DNA of 64,000 nucleotides from assembly GCF_012272835.1 (NCBI RefSeq), contig NZ_JAAWWK010000008.1:39500-103499 (forward strand), written 5' to 3'. The stretch comes from Spongiibacter thalassae (lineage in GTDB: Bacteria > Pseudomonadota > Gammaproteobacteria > Pseudomonadales > Spongiibacteraceae). The notes beneath the pieces are model-generated. The model was not told where the DNA came from, searched no databases, and worked only from the letters and a program-made list of their open reading frames with translations. Made by a program: the position numbers and the translations under genes. Every line of letters starts with the position of its first letter. The stretch's first letter is position 1. Of the stretch, positions 8,542 to 17,100 are shown piece after piece.

Positions 8542-9900
8542 ATGGGATTCGGAAACATAGTGCAGCAATGGATGGCGGAACAGGGGCAGGGTTTTTCGCA
8601 TTCGCAGAGTGATGCGGAGGAGGCCAACGCCGTCGGTGGGCTGTATTCGGGCCAGTCAGAGCAATTGGCGGCGGAATACAGCTTGTCGTTTACCGAGCTT
8701 GTTTGCGATCTGGCCCCGGATATTCTGGAAGAGAGAGTAACCTCCGAGCGTCTGGACCTTCTGTTTCTTCGTGTGCAGCACTGTATAAATGACGCACTGG
8801 GGCGTGCGATGAAAAGCGCGCTCTATAGTCACTTCTATGTTTTTTCGGAGGCCAGCTTCATCGATTGCCTGTACCGCTACATTAATTCCCGGCGCGGGCT
8901 GTGTATGGTAGTTGATCTAAAAGCGTTGGACGCCTTTGTTACTGACCAAAAGCCGTCGGGGCCGTTGAGCGAAGGCGTGATCATTATCGGTATTGATCGT
9001 CAGGATTTCGACTATTCCGGTAGTTTGCGTTCCAGGCTTAATCAACGGCTTGATCGGGAATATTCGGTGGTGTTTCGACGTAAATTCCTGGAGCGGCTGC
9101 ATTATGGCGAGAAAAAGCCGCCGAGTCTTGAGGAGCTGCACAAGATTTCCTACAGCGCCCATATCGAGTTGTTTGACCAGGTGGTGGGCGAGCTGGTCGA
9201 CGAAATTATTCCCTTTGCGCAAATAGATGATCGCGTGTCTGCCGGCGCTATGCCGGCGGGGAGCATGCATTTTGTGATTTGTAATGCGCCCATTTACAGC
9301 TTGGCTACACAGATAGAGAGCGAGTGGCACAGCAGTGATCCGGTTGAGATTGAACGGGCCTATTTCGCGGCATGCCAGCAACGCTTTGAACAGCCAATGT
9401 ATCTGTTGATTCGCTCGGGCCATCCACAAGTAAGCAATGCGCTGTTTGATCTTCGTCGTGAAGCCGGTAGTGGCTTGCGAGAAAAATGTCCTGTGCGGAG
9501 ATCGCAGCTTTGGGAGGTTGATGAGGGGAGGTGGCAGCGCCCCGGGCTGTATCAGGTTGAGGGGCTGATGCGTCTGAACAACTATTGCACGGTGTCAGGT
9601 GTCGCCGAGTGGGCCCAGCGAAGCGGTTTGAAGCAGGTAGACGTATTGGATTATTTACTGACTCACGATGCGCGTGAGCTATTTCCTGCGCGCGCTGACT
9701 GGGAAGTCTGCCTGCGCAACAACGGTGTTTGCGGGGTTTATCGTTATGACGACGCCGCAGAGGGCGAGGCCAAGTCTTTGTATGGTTCGGTCGAGCGGCT
9801 CAAACCTCTCATTGGGTCGTTGAGTCTGGCGGCTCGGCGCCGTCGCGATCGTACGCGGGAGGCACCGCAACGCCCGTCTTCCGCCGAGAAGGCGCCATGA
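8542..9900 (+). CDS. unrecognised 452-residue protein A (paralogue of the next gene)
   Basis: I do not recognise this family. It is predicted soluble: no signal peptide and no membrane segment is visible. The N-terminus to about residue 45 is polar and low in order; the C-terminal 25 residues are Arg/Pro-rich. Between about residues 75 and 340 it shares ordered motifs with the next gene product: a hydrophobic strand (CMVVDLKAL, 121-129), SRLNQRL (164-170), ERAYFA (271-276), SGHPQV (292-297) and WEVDE (324-328). This suggests ancient tandem duplication. The stop overlaps the next start by 4 bp (ATGA). The start ATG follows GGCGGAAG. Position inside a sigma/anti-sigma and c-di-GMP island suggests a stress- or signal-controlled role, which is inference. 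Confidence 0.8.
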   Translation: MGFGNIVQQWMAEQGQGFSHSQSDAEEANAVGGLYSGQSEQLAAEYSLSFTELVCDLAPDILEERVTSERLDLLFLRVQHCINDALGRAMKSALYSHFYVFSEASFIDCLYRYINSRRGLCMVVDLKALDAFVTDQKPSGPLSEGVIIIGIDRQDFDYSGSLRSRLNQRLDREYSVVFRRKFLERLHYGEKKPPSLEELHKISYSAHIELFDQVVGELVDEIIPFAQIDDRVSAGAMPAGSMHFVICNAPIYSLATQIESEWHSSDPVEIERAYFAACQQRFEQPMYLLIRSGHPQVSNALFDLRREAGSGLREKCPVRRSQLWEVDEGRWQRPGLYQVEGLMRLNNYCTVSGVAEWAQRSGLKQVDVLDYLLTHDARELFPARADWEVCLRNNGVCGVYRYDDAAEGEAKSLYGSVERLKPLIGSLSLAARRRRDRTREAPQRPSSAEKAP

Positions 9901-11708
9901 CGCCCGTACTGGTCGGTCAGCGCCGCGACCGTTCTGGCGGCCTACAACGGCTGAGGCCAGAGGACATTGCTCGGCAGGCTGAGTCGCTGCAGCCCTTGTT
10001 GGATTTGGTAGAAGGCATACAAGCCCAGGACGGTGGTATGGGCTTTTCGAGTTTTGTAAACCTGATCTCACTGGAGTACCGCGGTCGAGCGATAGAGGCC
10101 GATAGTACGGCTTGGGGGCAGTGCTGCGCCGCCATCGTCAAGCGCTACGTTGACTATGTGCTGAGAGAATGCGCGCAGGAGCAGCGGCGGGCGTTGGCCT
10201 TTTTTATGGCCTCCCCCCGTGGACATGTCGTGCGGGAATGGCTTACCGACGGTGGCGGTGGGGCGCGCTTGCTGGTGGTGCGTATCTCGACCCTGAGAAA
10301 TATTCAGGTTGCGGTTGATCCGCGGTCCTCTGTGGGTGCGGTGACGCTGTGGGATAGCGAGCCTCCGCTTCTCGAGTGTGAGCTTGATCTGTCGGAGGTC
10401 TGTTGCCGTCTGAATGCGAAATTACGCGATATGGCCGTGGTGGGGGAGGCCTTGAATGATCGTGTGCTGCATCTCCGCCTGCGTGATATGCGTGATCGTT
10501 ACGAAAGCCGGTTGTCAGAGCTGTTGGCTGAATTGAATGAGGACGTTGTGCGGCAGGTTGTCGAAAAGCTTAAGGCAATGCTGTTGGACACGACTCTTGT
10601 TGGGGCTGCGGGGGCAGATGTCGGGGCAATCAACATCGGCGCCACTGAGAGTCGTGGTGGCTGGTGGGGGCGTTCGGTTGATGCGGAAAAAGCCTATTTT
10701 GCCTTTTTGCTTGGCAATCGAAAGGTCGGACGCCGGTTTACCATGGATTCCAACCATGCTCGGGTTGCAGATGCAGATTGCACCGCATTTATGCAGGAGG
10801 GTGATGATCGCATTTACGTTGATGAGCGTATAGAACCTCGAGCGCGCTACTTTTGCCGTGACGCTGAAATTCGCCGTGTGCCGCCCTTGTCGGCGCGTGA
10901 AGGGTTGGTTGAGGCGTGTGCCGAGCAAGGCGACCTTAATACCGAGCCGTTGAGTGAGCTGATTGGCAAAGGGGAAAAGCATGTGCGGCGTTTTGAAGGC
11001 GATTTCAGTGAGGCGTTGTCAGAGCACCGTTGGTTGTTGGCGCTGAAATACACCGGGCTTTTGGGCGTTTGTCCTTCGCATAGTGAGTTGCTCCGGGCCA
11101 GAAGGGGGCTCTCCCCAGGTGTTTGGGAAGGGGCTGATGCTCCGGTATTTCCGGCTGTGGGAGAGTTGGTGTTCAGGCCGCCGGCGTCCCTGCGTCTTCC
11201 GCTGCATATGTTCTCTCTCGCGTATCGAAGAAACCTTTCCCGCGACGTTGCGGCAATGGTGGAAGAGGCTCCTCACTTGTCATGTTATGTAGAGGTGGAG
11301 CGCGAGGTTGGTGAGCCCCTTTATCGCCCGAAATTTGCGGAGTTTATGGAGGATCTGGCGTTTATATTCAATACGAGGTCAGTGTCTCCCGTTGGTGCGA
11401 TAGCCTCGGTGCAGCGATACATTGACAGCGCCAAGGAGGTGCTGGCAGAGATTGAAGAGGCCAATAGGGGAGACTCTTTGTCTTTCGGTGAGCGCTGGTA
11501 TGTCACCAGGCTGGAGTACGACGGCTTGCCGGAGGCCGACGCAATTTTTTGCTCTGGTGTGCGGTCTGCGGCGGATTTGCTTGGTCTGGAAGAGGCGGAA
11601 TTGGCCGATATGGCGTTGAAGAGCAATGACGCCGCGCAGGTTTGGCAGGGTGTGCGCCGTTATCAGGAAAAAATCAGGGCGGGTGATGCGATTTTTTCCG
11701 CCTACTAG
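9897..11708 (+). CDS. unrecognised 603-residue protein B (paralogue of the previous gene)
   Basis: Not recognised. It is predicted cytoplasmic with no signal peptide or membrane helix. It repeats, in order, the motifs of protein A: LLVVRISTL (125-133), CRLNAKL (170-176), EKAYFA (264-269), SNHARV (285-290) and YVDE (307-310). The spacing between the AYFA and S-x-H motifs is the same in both proteins (21 residues). Beyond about residue 340 it has a longer C-terminal region with no counterpart in A. The last 80 residues contain a GLEEAELADMALKS helix pair that looks like a helix-hairpin-helix, a weak hint of nucleic-acid contact. It is translationally coupled to A through a 4-bp overlap, so a hetero-complex is plausible. 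Confidence 0.8.
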   Translation: MTPVLVGQRRDRSGGLQRLRPEDIARQAESLQPLLDLVEGIQAQDGGMGFSSFVNLISLEYRGRAIEADSTAWGQCCAAIVKRYVDYVLRECAQEQRRALAFFMASPRGHVVREWLTDGGGGARLLVVRISTLRNIQVAVDPRSSVGAVTLWDSEPPLLECELDLSEVCCRLNAKLRDMAVVGEALNDRVLHLRLRDMRDRYESRLSELLAELNEDVVRQVVEKLKAMLLDTTLVGAAGADVGAINIGATESRGGWWGRSVDAEKAYFAFLLGNRKVGRRFTMDSNHARVADADCTAFMQEGDDRIYVDERIEPRARYFCRDAEIRRVPPLSAREGLVEACAEQGDLNTEPLSELIGKGEKHVRRFEGDFSEALSEHRWLLALKYTGLLGVCPSHSELLRARRGLSPGVWEGADAPVFPAVGELVFRPPASLRLPLHMFSLAYRRNLSRDVAAMVEEAPHLSCYVEVEREVGEPLYRPKFAEFMEDLAFIFNTRSVSPVGAIASVQRYIDSAKEVLAEIEEANRGDSLSFGERWYVTRLEYDGLPEADAIFCSGVRSAADLLGLEEAELADMALKSNDAAQVWQGVRRYQEKIRAGDAIFSAY

Positions 11709-11815
11709 ATGCTTGGGGAGGTGATCCCGGGGGTGTTTGTTAGTGAACGGGTTGATGTTGCGCTATGTGCATTGCCCAGTTTTCGTTGCTGGGTAAGTTG
11801 TCCGAGGGAGGTCAA

Positions 11816-12334
11816 ATGTCTGTTGAAAAAAGCCTCATCATGAAAATGAACCGAGAGGGGGTGATTACGAGCCAAAAAGCCGTTTCTCTGATGAGGGAGT
11901 TCGCGCGTCGCGATGATGGCTACGGCGGCAACGAGGACACGATTATGTCGGAACTCATGATTAGCGAAAGGGAGCTGACGGAGTTCAAGGCCGCTTACTA
12001 TGGTATTGAAATTTTTAATCAGCAGACTGTCAATGTGGATGTTTTTCAGCTTCAGCGCGCAGACAGCGGTTTCTACCGGCGTTTTGGCTGCGCGCCGGTG
12101 GCAGTGAAAGACGGGGTTACTCACGTAATGGTTGTCGATTACAACAATTCGGTCGCGGAAGGTTTGAAAGGCAAGTATGGGCGGCATATCGCTTATCAGG
12201 TCAGTGCGCGACAATTGCAGCAGTACCTGGATCGCGGCCTGGGTGGGCAGCGGCTTGGCGCTTCATCGAGTGGCGGTTTCAGTGCCGGCTTGGTGAAAGG
12301 GCGTGCAACGCAGGCGGATGATGTTTTGAGCTGA
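11816..12334 (+). CDS. stand-alone GspE/MshE N-terminal-like domain protein
   Basis: 172 residues from the ATG at 11816, chosen because GAGGGAGG lies just upstream; an in-frame ATG at 11765 lacks a site. Residues about 43-140 follow the pattern of the type II secretion/pilus ATPase N-terminal domain (GspE_N/MshEN): a helix of MSELMISERELTEF type, then YYGIEIF, RRFGCAPVAVKDG, VMVVDYNN and a final helix with QLQQYLDRG. In MshE this domain binds c-di-GMP. Here no ATPase domain follows; the protein ends in a Gly/Ser-rich tail. The canonical c-di-GMP-binding residues are not clearly kept. A diguanylate cyclase is encoded 6 kb downstream in the same island. Domain call moderate, ligand uncertain. 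Confidence 0.65.
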   Translation: MSVEKSLIMKMNREGVITSQKAVSLMREFARRDDGYGGNEDTIMSELMISERELTEFKAAYYGIEIFNQQTVNVDVFQLQRADSGFYRRFGCAPVAVKDGVTHVMVVDYNNSVAEGLKGKYGRHIAYQVSARQLQQYLDRGLGGQRLGASSSGGFSAGLVKGRATQADDVLS

Positions 12335-12650
12335 GGTCTATCGCCCTAAAATCCATAGGCATTGTTTTTTCATCCGACTGGGGCCTTCGGCCGTTTAGGG
12401 CATTGGCCATTTGTGCGTTGATGGCTGTGTGGCGTTAGTAGAGTGAATCCTCTGAATAACCTCCGGTTAAATTTACGTGAAGCCTATCCCTGCGAGGCTG
12501 GGTTACGGTGGAATTTTGTTGACATAAATATATTATTAATATAAGGCTGGTGTGGTGCTGTCGAAGCGGTAGCAGGGGCTGGGTGCGAGTGCAGCCGGCA
12601 TCGTGCGAAATACGTGGCCGCAAGGCGGCGTCAACATACGGAGTTTATAA
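12335..12650. other. 316-bp intergenic region before the anti-sigma/sigma pair
   Basis: Carries a possible promoter at 12519-12545 in an AT-rich stretch. A GGCCTTCGGCC hairpin-like sequence occurs near 12382-12392, not followed by a clear T tract. No gene seen. Confidence 0.5.
12519..12545 (+). promoter_or_regulatory. possible promoter for the anti-sigma/ECF sigma genes
   Basis: A consensus TTGACA (12519-12524) is followed by AT-rich DNA with TATAAG at 12540-12545, a 15-nt spacer that is shorter than the usual 17. It lies about 105 bp before the GTG start at 12651. An ECF-type promoter cannot be ruled out, since ECF boxes are poorly predictable by eye. Confidence 0.4.
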
Positions 12651-13361
12651 GTGAGTAATAGCCTGGCACCGAAAGCGGTGCATCCTGATATCGAGCTGCT
12701 CCGGGCCTGTGCCTTGGGAGTATTGCCCGTATCAACCCAGGCGTTGATTCGCTTCCATGTCAATAACTGTGAAATTTGTCACGCCAGTGTCGAAGAAATG
12801 GAGGTCGCTGAAGGTGCAAAGCTTGCAGATATGCCGCCGGTTGATCCGCGGCGCAATGGTCGTGACGATATTATTCGTCGCGTGCGCGCCGTCGGTTTGG
12901 GTGTTGAGGCGAGTGAGTTGATTGAAGAGCTGCAGTCGCCGCAGCCCCTGCGGGATGCAGTTCCCCCCGCCGTACAGAGTTTATTGCAGGACTTTGCACC
13001 GACGATGTTGCGCTCCCTCAAATGGCGAGCGATTGCCGTAGGGGTCCGCTTGTCGCGGCTGTGCCAAGGGGGCGAGCGACTCACGGTAGTCTCGCTGGAA
13101 ACCGAGCGCAGTCGTATGCCAGAGGCGCGGGCGCGGGTTACTCAGCATGCATTGGTGCTCGAAGGCTTGATGCAAGTGGGAACGGGAACCTACAAAGAGG
13201 GCGATTTTCTCACCTGGTTGGCAGGGGAGTCGTGGAGCCCGGCGAACGCGTCGAGGGCGAGGTGTGTCTTTGTCGCTGGAGATGTCCGCGCCCTTCGATT
13301 TAAAAGGTGGTACACAAACATGTTGGTGCGTTTTTATCGTGTCACGGCGCTGCACGGGTGA
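12651..13361 (+). CDS. ChrR-like zinc anti-sigma factor (second copy)
   Basis: 236 residues from a GTG start with GGAG nine bases upstream. It has the zinc anti-sigma motif H-x3-C-x2-C (His36, Cys40, Cys43, in FHVNNCEIC). The C-terminal half resembles the ChrR cupin but the metal-ligand positions seem lost (VTQHALVLEGLM, GDFLTWLAGE), so it may sense something else or be a structural remnant. It sits 75 bp upstream of an ECF sigma gene, so it is the probable cognate inhibitor. The gene order anti-sigma before sigma is the reverse of the usual rpoE-chrR order. Together with the copy at 7501 it brackets the unknown genes. Confidence 0.75.
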   Translation: MSNSLAPKAVHPDIELLRACALGVLPVSTQALIRFHVNNCEICHASVEEMEVAEGAKLADMPPVDPRRNGRDDIIRRVRAVGLGVEASELIEELQSPQPLRDAVPPAVQSLLQDFAPTMLRSLKWRAIAVGVRLSRLCQGGERLTVVSLETERSRMPEARARVTQHALVLEGLMQVGTGTYKEGDFLTWLAGESWSPANASRARCVFVAGDVRALRFKRWYTNMLVRFYRVTALHG

Positions 13362-13436
13362 TAGTGTCGATGGCGTGTGTTGTAACGATCGGCGCAATTT
13401 TGCAGTGCTTTTTCGGCAGCGGCAATCGCTCTGGGG

Positions 13437-14009
13437 GTGCGCTTGGGCGATAAAAATGACATTTGGGCTGAGCACCTAAAAAAAATAGCCGAAGAGCGCA
13501 GCGAGGAGAGTTTTCTAAGCGTTTATGACTACTATGCGCCGCGGGTATTTGCTTATCTTATTGGCTTGAGTGTGTCTGAGCAGCAGGCCTACGATATTAC
13601 CCAGGAGGTGTTCGTCAAGCTGTGGCTCAATGCCAAGCAGTACTCGAATCAGCGCGGCTACGTCAGCACATGGTTGTTTCGTATTGCCCGCAACCTGTGG
13701 ATCGACTATCTCCGTAGCGAGGCGTCGCGAAATCAGTATTTTGAAGATTCGGATGTTGATCCCCCTGATCTGTTTGCGGAGGATGTCGAATCCGACAGCG
13801 ATGCCAGAAAGCTGCACCGTTATCTACGTGAGCTGCCGGTTGAACAGTGCAATATTTTGTATAAGTCCTACTTCAAGGATATGAGTCACAGTGAAATTGC
13901 TCAGGATCACGAGCGGCCACTCGGCACGATAAAGTCCAGTATTCGGCAAAGCGTTAGTCAGTTGCGGCGCAAATTCAAACGTTTTGATGATGGTTCGTCC
14001 AAGGTTTAG
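13437..14009 (+). CDS. ECF-type RNA polymerase sigma factor
   Basis: 190 residues with the two ECF domains: region 2 (YDYYAPRVFAYL ... ITQEVFVKLW ... VSTWLFRIARNLWIDYLR) and region 4 (LPVEQCNILYKSYFKDMSHSEIAQ ... LGTIKSSIRQSVSQLRRKF). It directs RNA polymerase to a stress regulon when its anti-sigma factor lets go. The start is uncertain: GTG at 13437 is the first possible, with a GGGG run directly before it, and a TTG at 13443 is an alternative. It follows the ChrR-like anti-sigma gene by 75 bp. Likely targets include the operon of proteins A and B and its own promoter; this is inference from position. Confidence 0.88.
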   Translation: MRLGDKNDIWAEHLKKIAEERSEESFLSVYDYYAPRVFAYLIGLSVSEQQAYDITQEVFVKLWLNAKQYSNQRGYVSTWLFRIARNLWIDYLRSEASRNQYFEDSDVDPPDLFAEDVESDSDARKLHRYLRELPVEQCNILYKSYFKDMSHSEIAQDHERPLGTIKSSIRQSVSQLRRKFKRFDDGSSKV

Positions 14010-14191
14010 CCTTGTCTGCCAGGGCTCACCGTCTGCCCACTATTTCTCCTCTTCCTTTCACTGGCTTTCAAAGATTCGGTCTACAGACCTATAGGGGTTG
14101 GTTATACTCACTAAGACAAGTGACTGTGCGGCGCACACCTGTGTCTGACAGCATTGAAAGGCAGCGGTCTTCAGGAAGGGTGAGTAGATAA

Positions 14192-17100
14192 TTGATTAGC
14201 CGGAAAAAAATCATTCGCGGGCTGCTGGATGGCCATGTTCTCGGTGCTGTGGCCTTCGCCGCGCTGGCGTATTTGTTCACGGTTGTCTACGCCGATCAGC
14301 GCGACCGGGAGGTTGCTCTGGCAGAATTGCAAAGCGACCTGCAATTACAGGCGCGGTCGCGGGCCGAGGCGCTGTCGGTTTATGTGCAGCGGTACAAGCT
14401 CGATACCCTGTTTTTGTCTGCGACCCCTGCAGTGGCGGGAATACAGCGGGCGATCGACAATGGCGGTGTGGACCCGAAAGTACAGATTAACACTCAAACC
14501 TGGCTGAGTAGCCTGCAGGGGACCTTTGTCGAATACCTGAACATACATCCTGCAGTGCGTCAGTTAAGGTTTATTGGTGTGGCCGACAATGGCCGTGAGC
14601 TGGTGAGAGTGGAGCGGCAAGATTATGACGTAACGGTTGTGCCCGATGAGGCCTTGCAGGGAAAGGCCGCAACCGACTACTTCGCTGAGGGCGTGAAGCG
14701 AGCGCAAGGGCAGGTGGCAGTGTCGCGGATTAGCCTGAACCGGGAAAGGGGTGAAATCGAGGTGCCCCATGTGCCGACCATGCGGTTGATGACGCCGATA
14801 CATAGCCCGACCGGTGGCGTATTCGGCCTGGTAGTAATGAATATTGACCTTGAGTGGGCGTTCAGCCTGCTTCACGAAAAACTCAATTCCAGCAATCGCA
14901 TATATCTGCTGAATATGTCTGACGAATTCTTGCTTCACCCAGACCGCAGTCGGCGTTTTGGCTTCGAATTTGGTAACAGCTACCGCTGGGCTGATGCCTT
15001 TCAAGCAGACGAGACTCGGCCCGGACTGAGCTTTCGCGAGCGAGATGATGGTGAAGTCATATTCGCGCAATTCCAGGACGTCGACGTTGATATTGACCAG
15101 CCATTGCGTCTGGTCGTTGCGGCGAGCTCAGAACATCTGGATCAGATGCTTCTTGAGCGCTACCGCAATAATCGCTACCAGTTCGCTGCCATACTATGGC
15201 TAACGATTGCCACAGCGGTGGTGTTAAGTCGACGCCGGCGCAGTAAGGATACTCAGGCTCGTCGCAATGCTGAATTTGCGGCGGTATTCGCTGGATCCAG
15301 TGATGCGGTTCTTAGTGTGTCACGCAACCGTGAAATCAAAAGCTGGAATGGCGCGGCGGCTGAGCTGTTTGGTTATACCGAGGCCGATGCAGGCATGAGG
15401 AATGTGCGGGTGGACCGTCGTGTAGGCCCCCCTGATGAGGAAGGAGATGCGCTGGAATACGTGCTGCAAGGAGGGGGCGCGCGGCGCTATAACACGGTTA
15501 TTGAAGCGAGCGACGGTCGCACGACCGATGTACACGTGACCATTTCCCCGCTGCGAGGCAATCATGGGGATATTTTCGGGGCGTCCATCATTTGCCGTGA
15601 TATCACCGCTGAGTTGGAGGCAAAGGAAGAGCTTAAAAGCATTAATGACAACCTTGAGGTCCAGGTGCGCGCGCGGACGGCTGAGCTTGAATCGGCGTCG
15701 GTACTGCAGCGGGCCATGCTGCAAAGCGCGGGTTACGCCATTATCGCAGCCGGTACCGATACTGTCGTCACGCTCTTTAATGCGGCGGCGGAGAAGATAC
15801 TGGGCTATACCGCCGAGGAAGTCGTTGGAAAATTTATGATTCGTCGCTTTTGTTCGCCTGAATTTGTCGAGCGCGAGCGGGAACGACTACAAAATAGCAA
15901 ACGCGACGATGTTGATCTCGCCGAGCTGAACGATAAAAACCTTGAGCGGGAATTGGAGACAGATTTCATTCGCAAGGATGGCTCGCGGGTGCCGGTAATG
16001 ATGAAAACCAGCATGCTGCACAATGACAATGGAGAGCCACTGGGGCTGCTCTGTATCGCCATTGACCTTACTGAGCGTAATCAGGCTCAGCAGGAGCTGA
16101 TCGAGGCCAAGGCAATTGCTGAGGATGCCAGTCGCGCCAAGAGTGAATTCCTGGCCAATATGAGTCACGAAATTCGCACACCGATGAATGCCGTGTTGGG
16201 TATGCTCAACCTGCTTGGCTATACCGAGCTGAATCCGCGACAGCTGGATTATGTGTCGAAGGCGAGTGTCTCAGCAGAGACCTTGCTGGGCATCATCAAC
16301 GATATTCTCGATTTTTCCAAGATCGAGGCTGGAAAGTTGCAGCTCGATCCCCATTCCTTCAGCCTCGATGACCTGCTGCGCGAAGTCGCAGTCATTCTCA
16401 GCATGAATGTCGCGGGTAAAGATGTCGAAATACTGTTTAATGTCGATCCGAAAATTCCCCGCCGAGTGATCGGTGATGCCTTAAGAATCAAGCAGATTCT
16501 GATTAATCTGGCGGGCAATGCCGTCAAGTTCACCAAGGAAGGTGAGGTCATGCTCAGTGTTTTTGTACAGCATGCCAAAGAGGATCAGTTGATATTGGGC
16601 TTTACGGTGCGAGACACCGGTATTGGTATGACGCCAGAGCATATGCAGCGTCTGTTCAGCTCTTTTTCCCAGGCGGAGGCCGGCATTACCCGCCGCTTTG
16701 GCGGCACCGGCCTGGGCTTAGTGATCTGCCAGAACCTTATCAAAATGATGGGGGGGGAGCTGGAAGTCGATAGTGAACTCGGTAAGGGAAGCACCTTTTC
16801 CTTTTCCCTGGCACTGGATCGGGCCGAAGATGAGCAGGCGCTCCTGGCCACTGCCCGCCCGCCTATCCCCAACCATGAGTCCGTGCGTTTGTTAGTCATC
16901 GACGACAATGCCAATGCGCGCCAGATTGTGGTTGAGATCTGTGAGTCGCTGGGTTGGCGTTGTGAGGCACGCGCCTCCGGGGCCGAAGGTGTGCAGGCAA
17001 TCGAACAGGCCGAGCAAAGTTATGACCTGGTGTTTGTCGACTGGATGATGCCGGAAATGAACGGCTGGGAAACCGCGATGGCAGTTCGAGCCCTGGCAGA

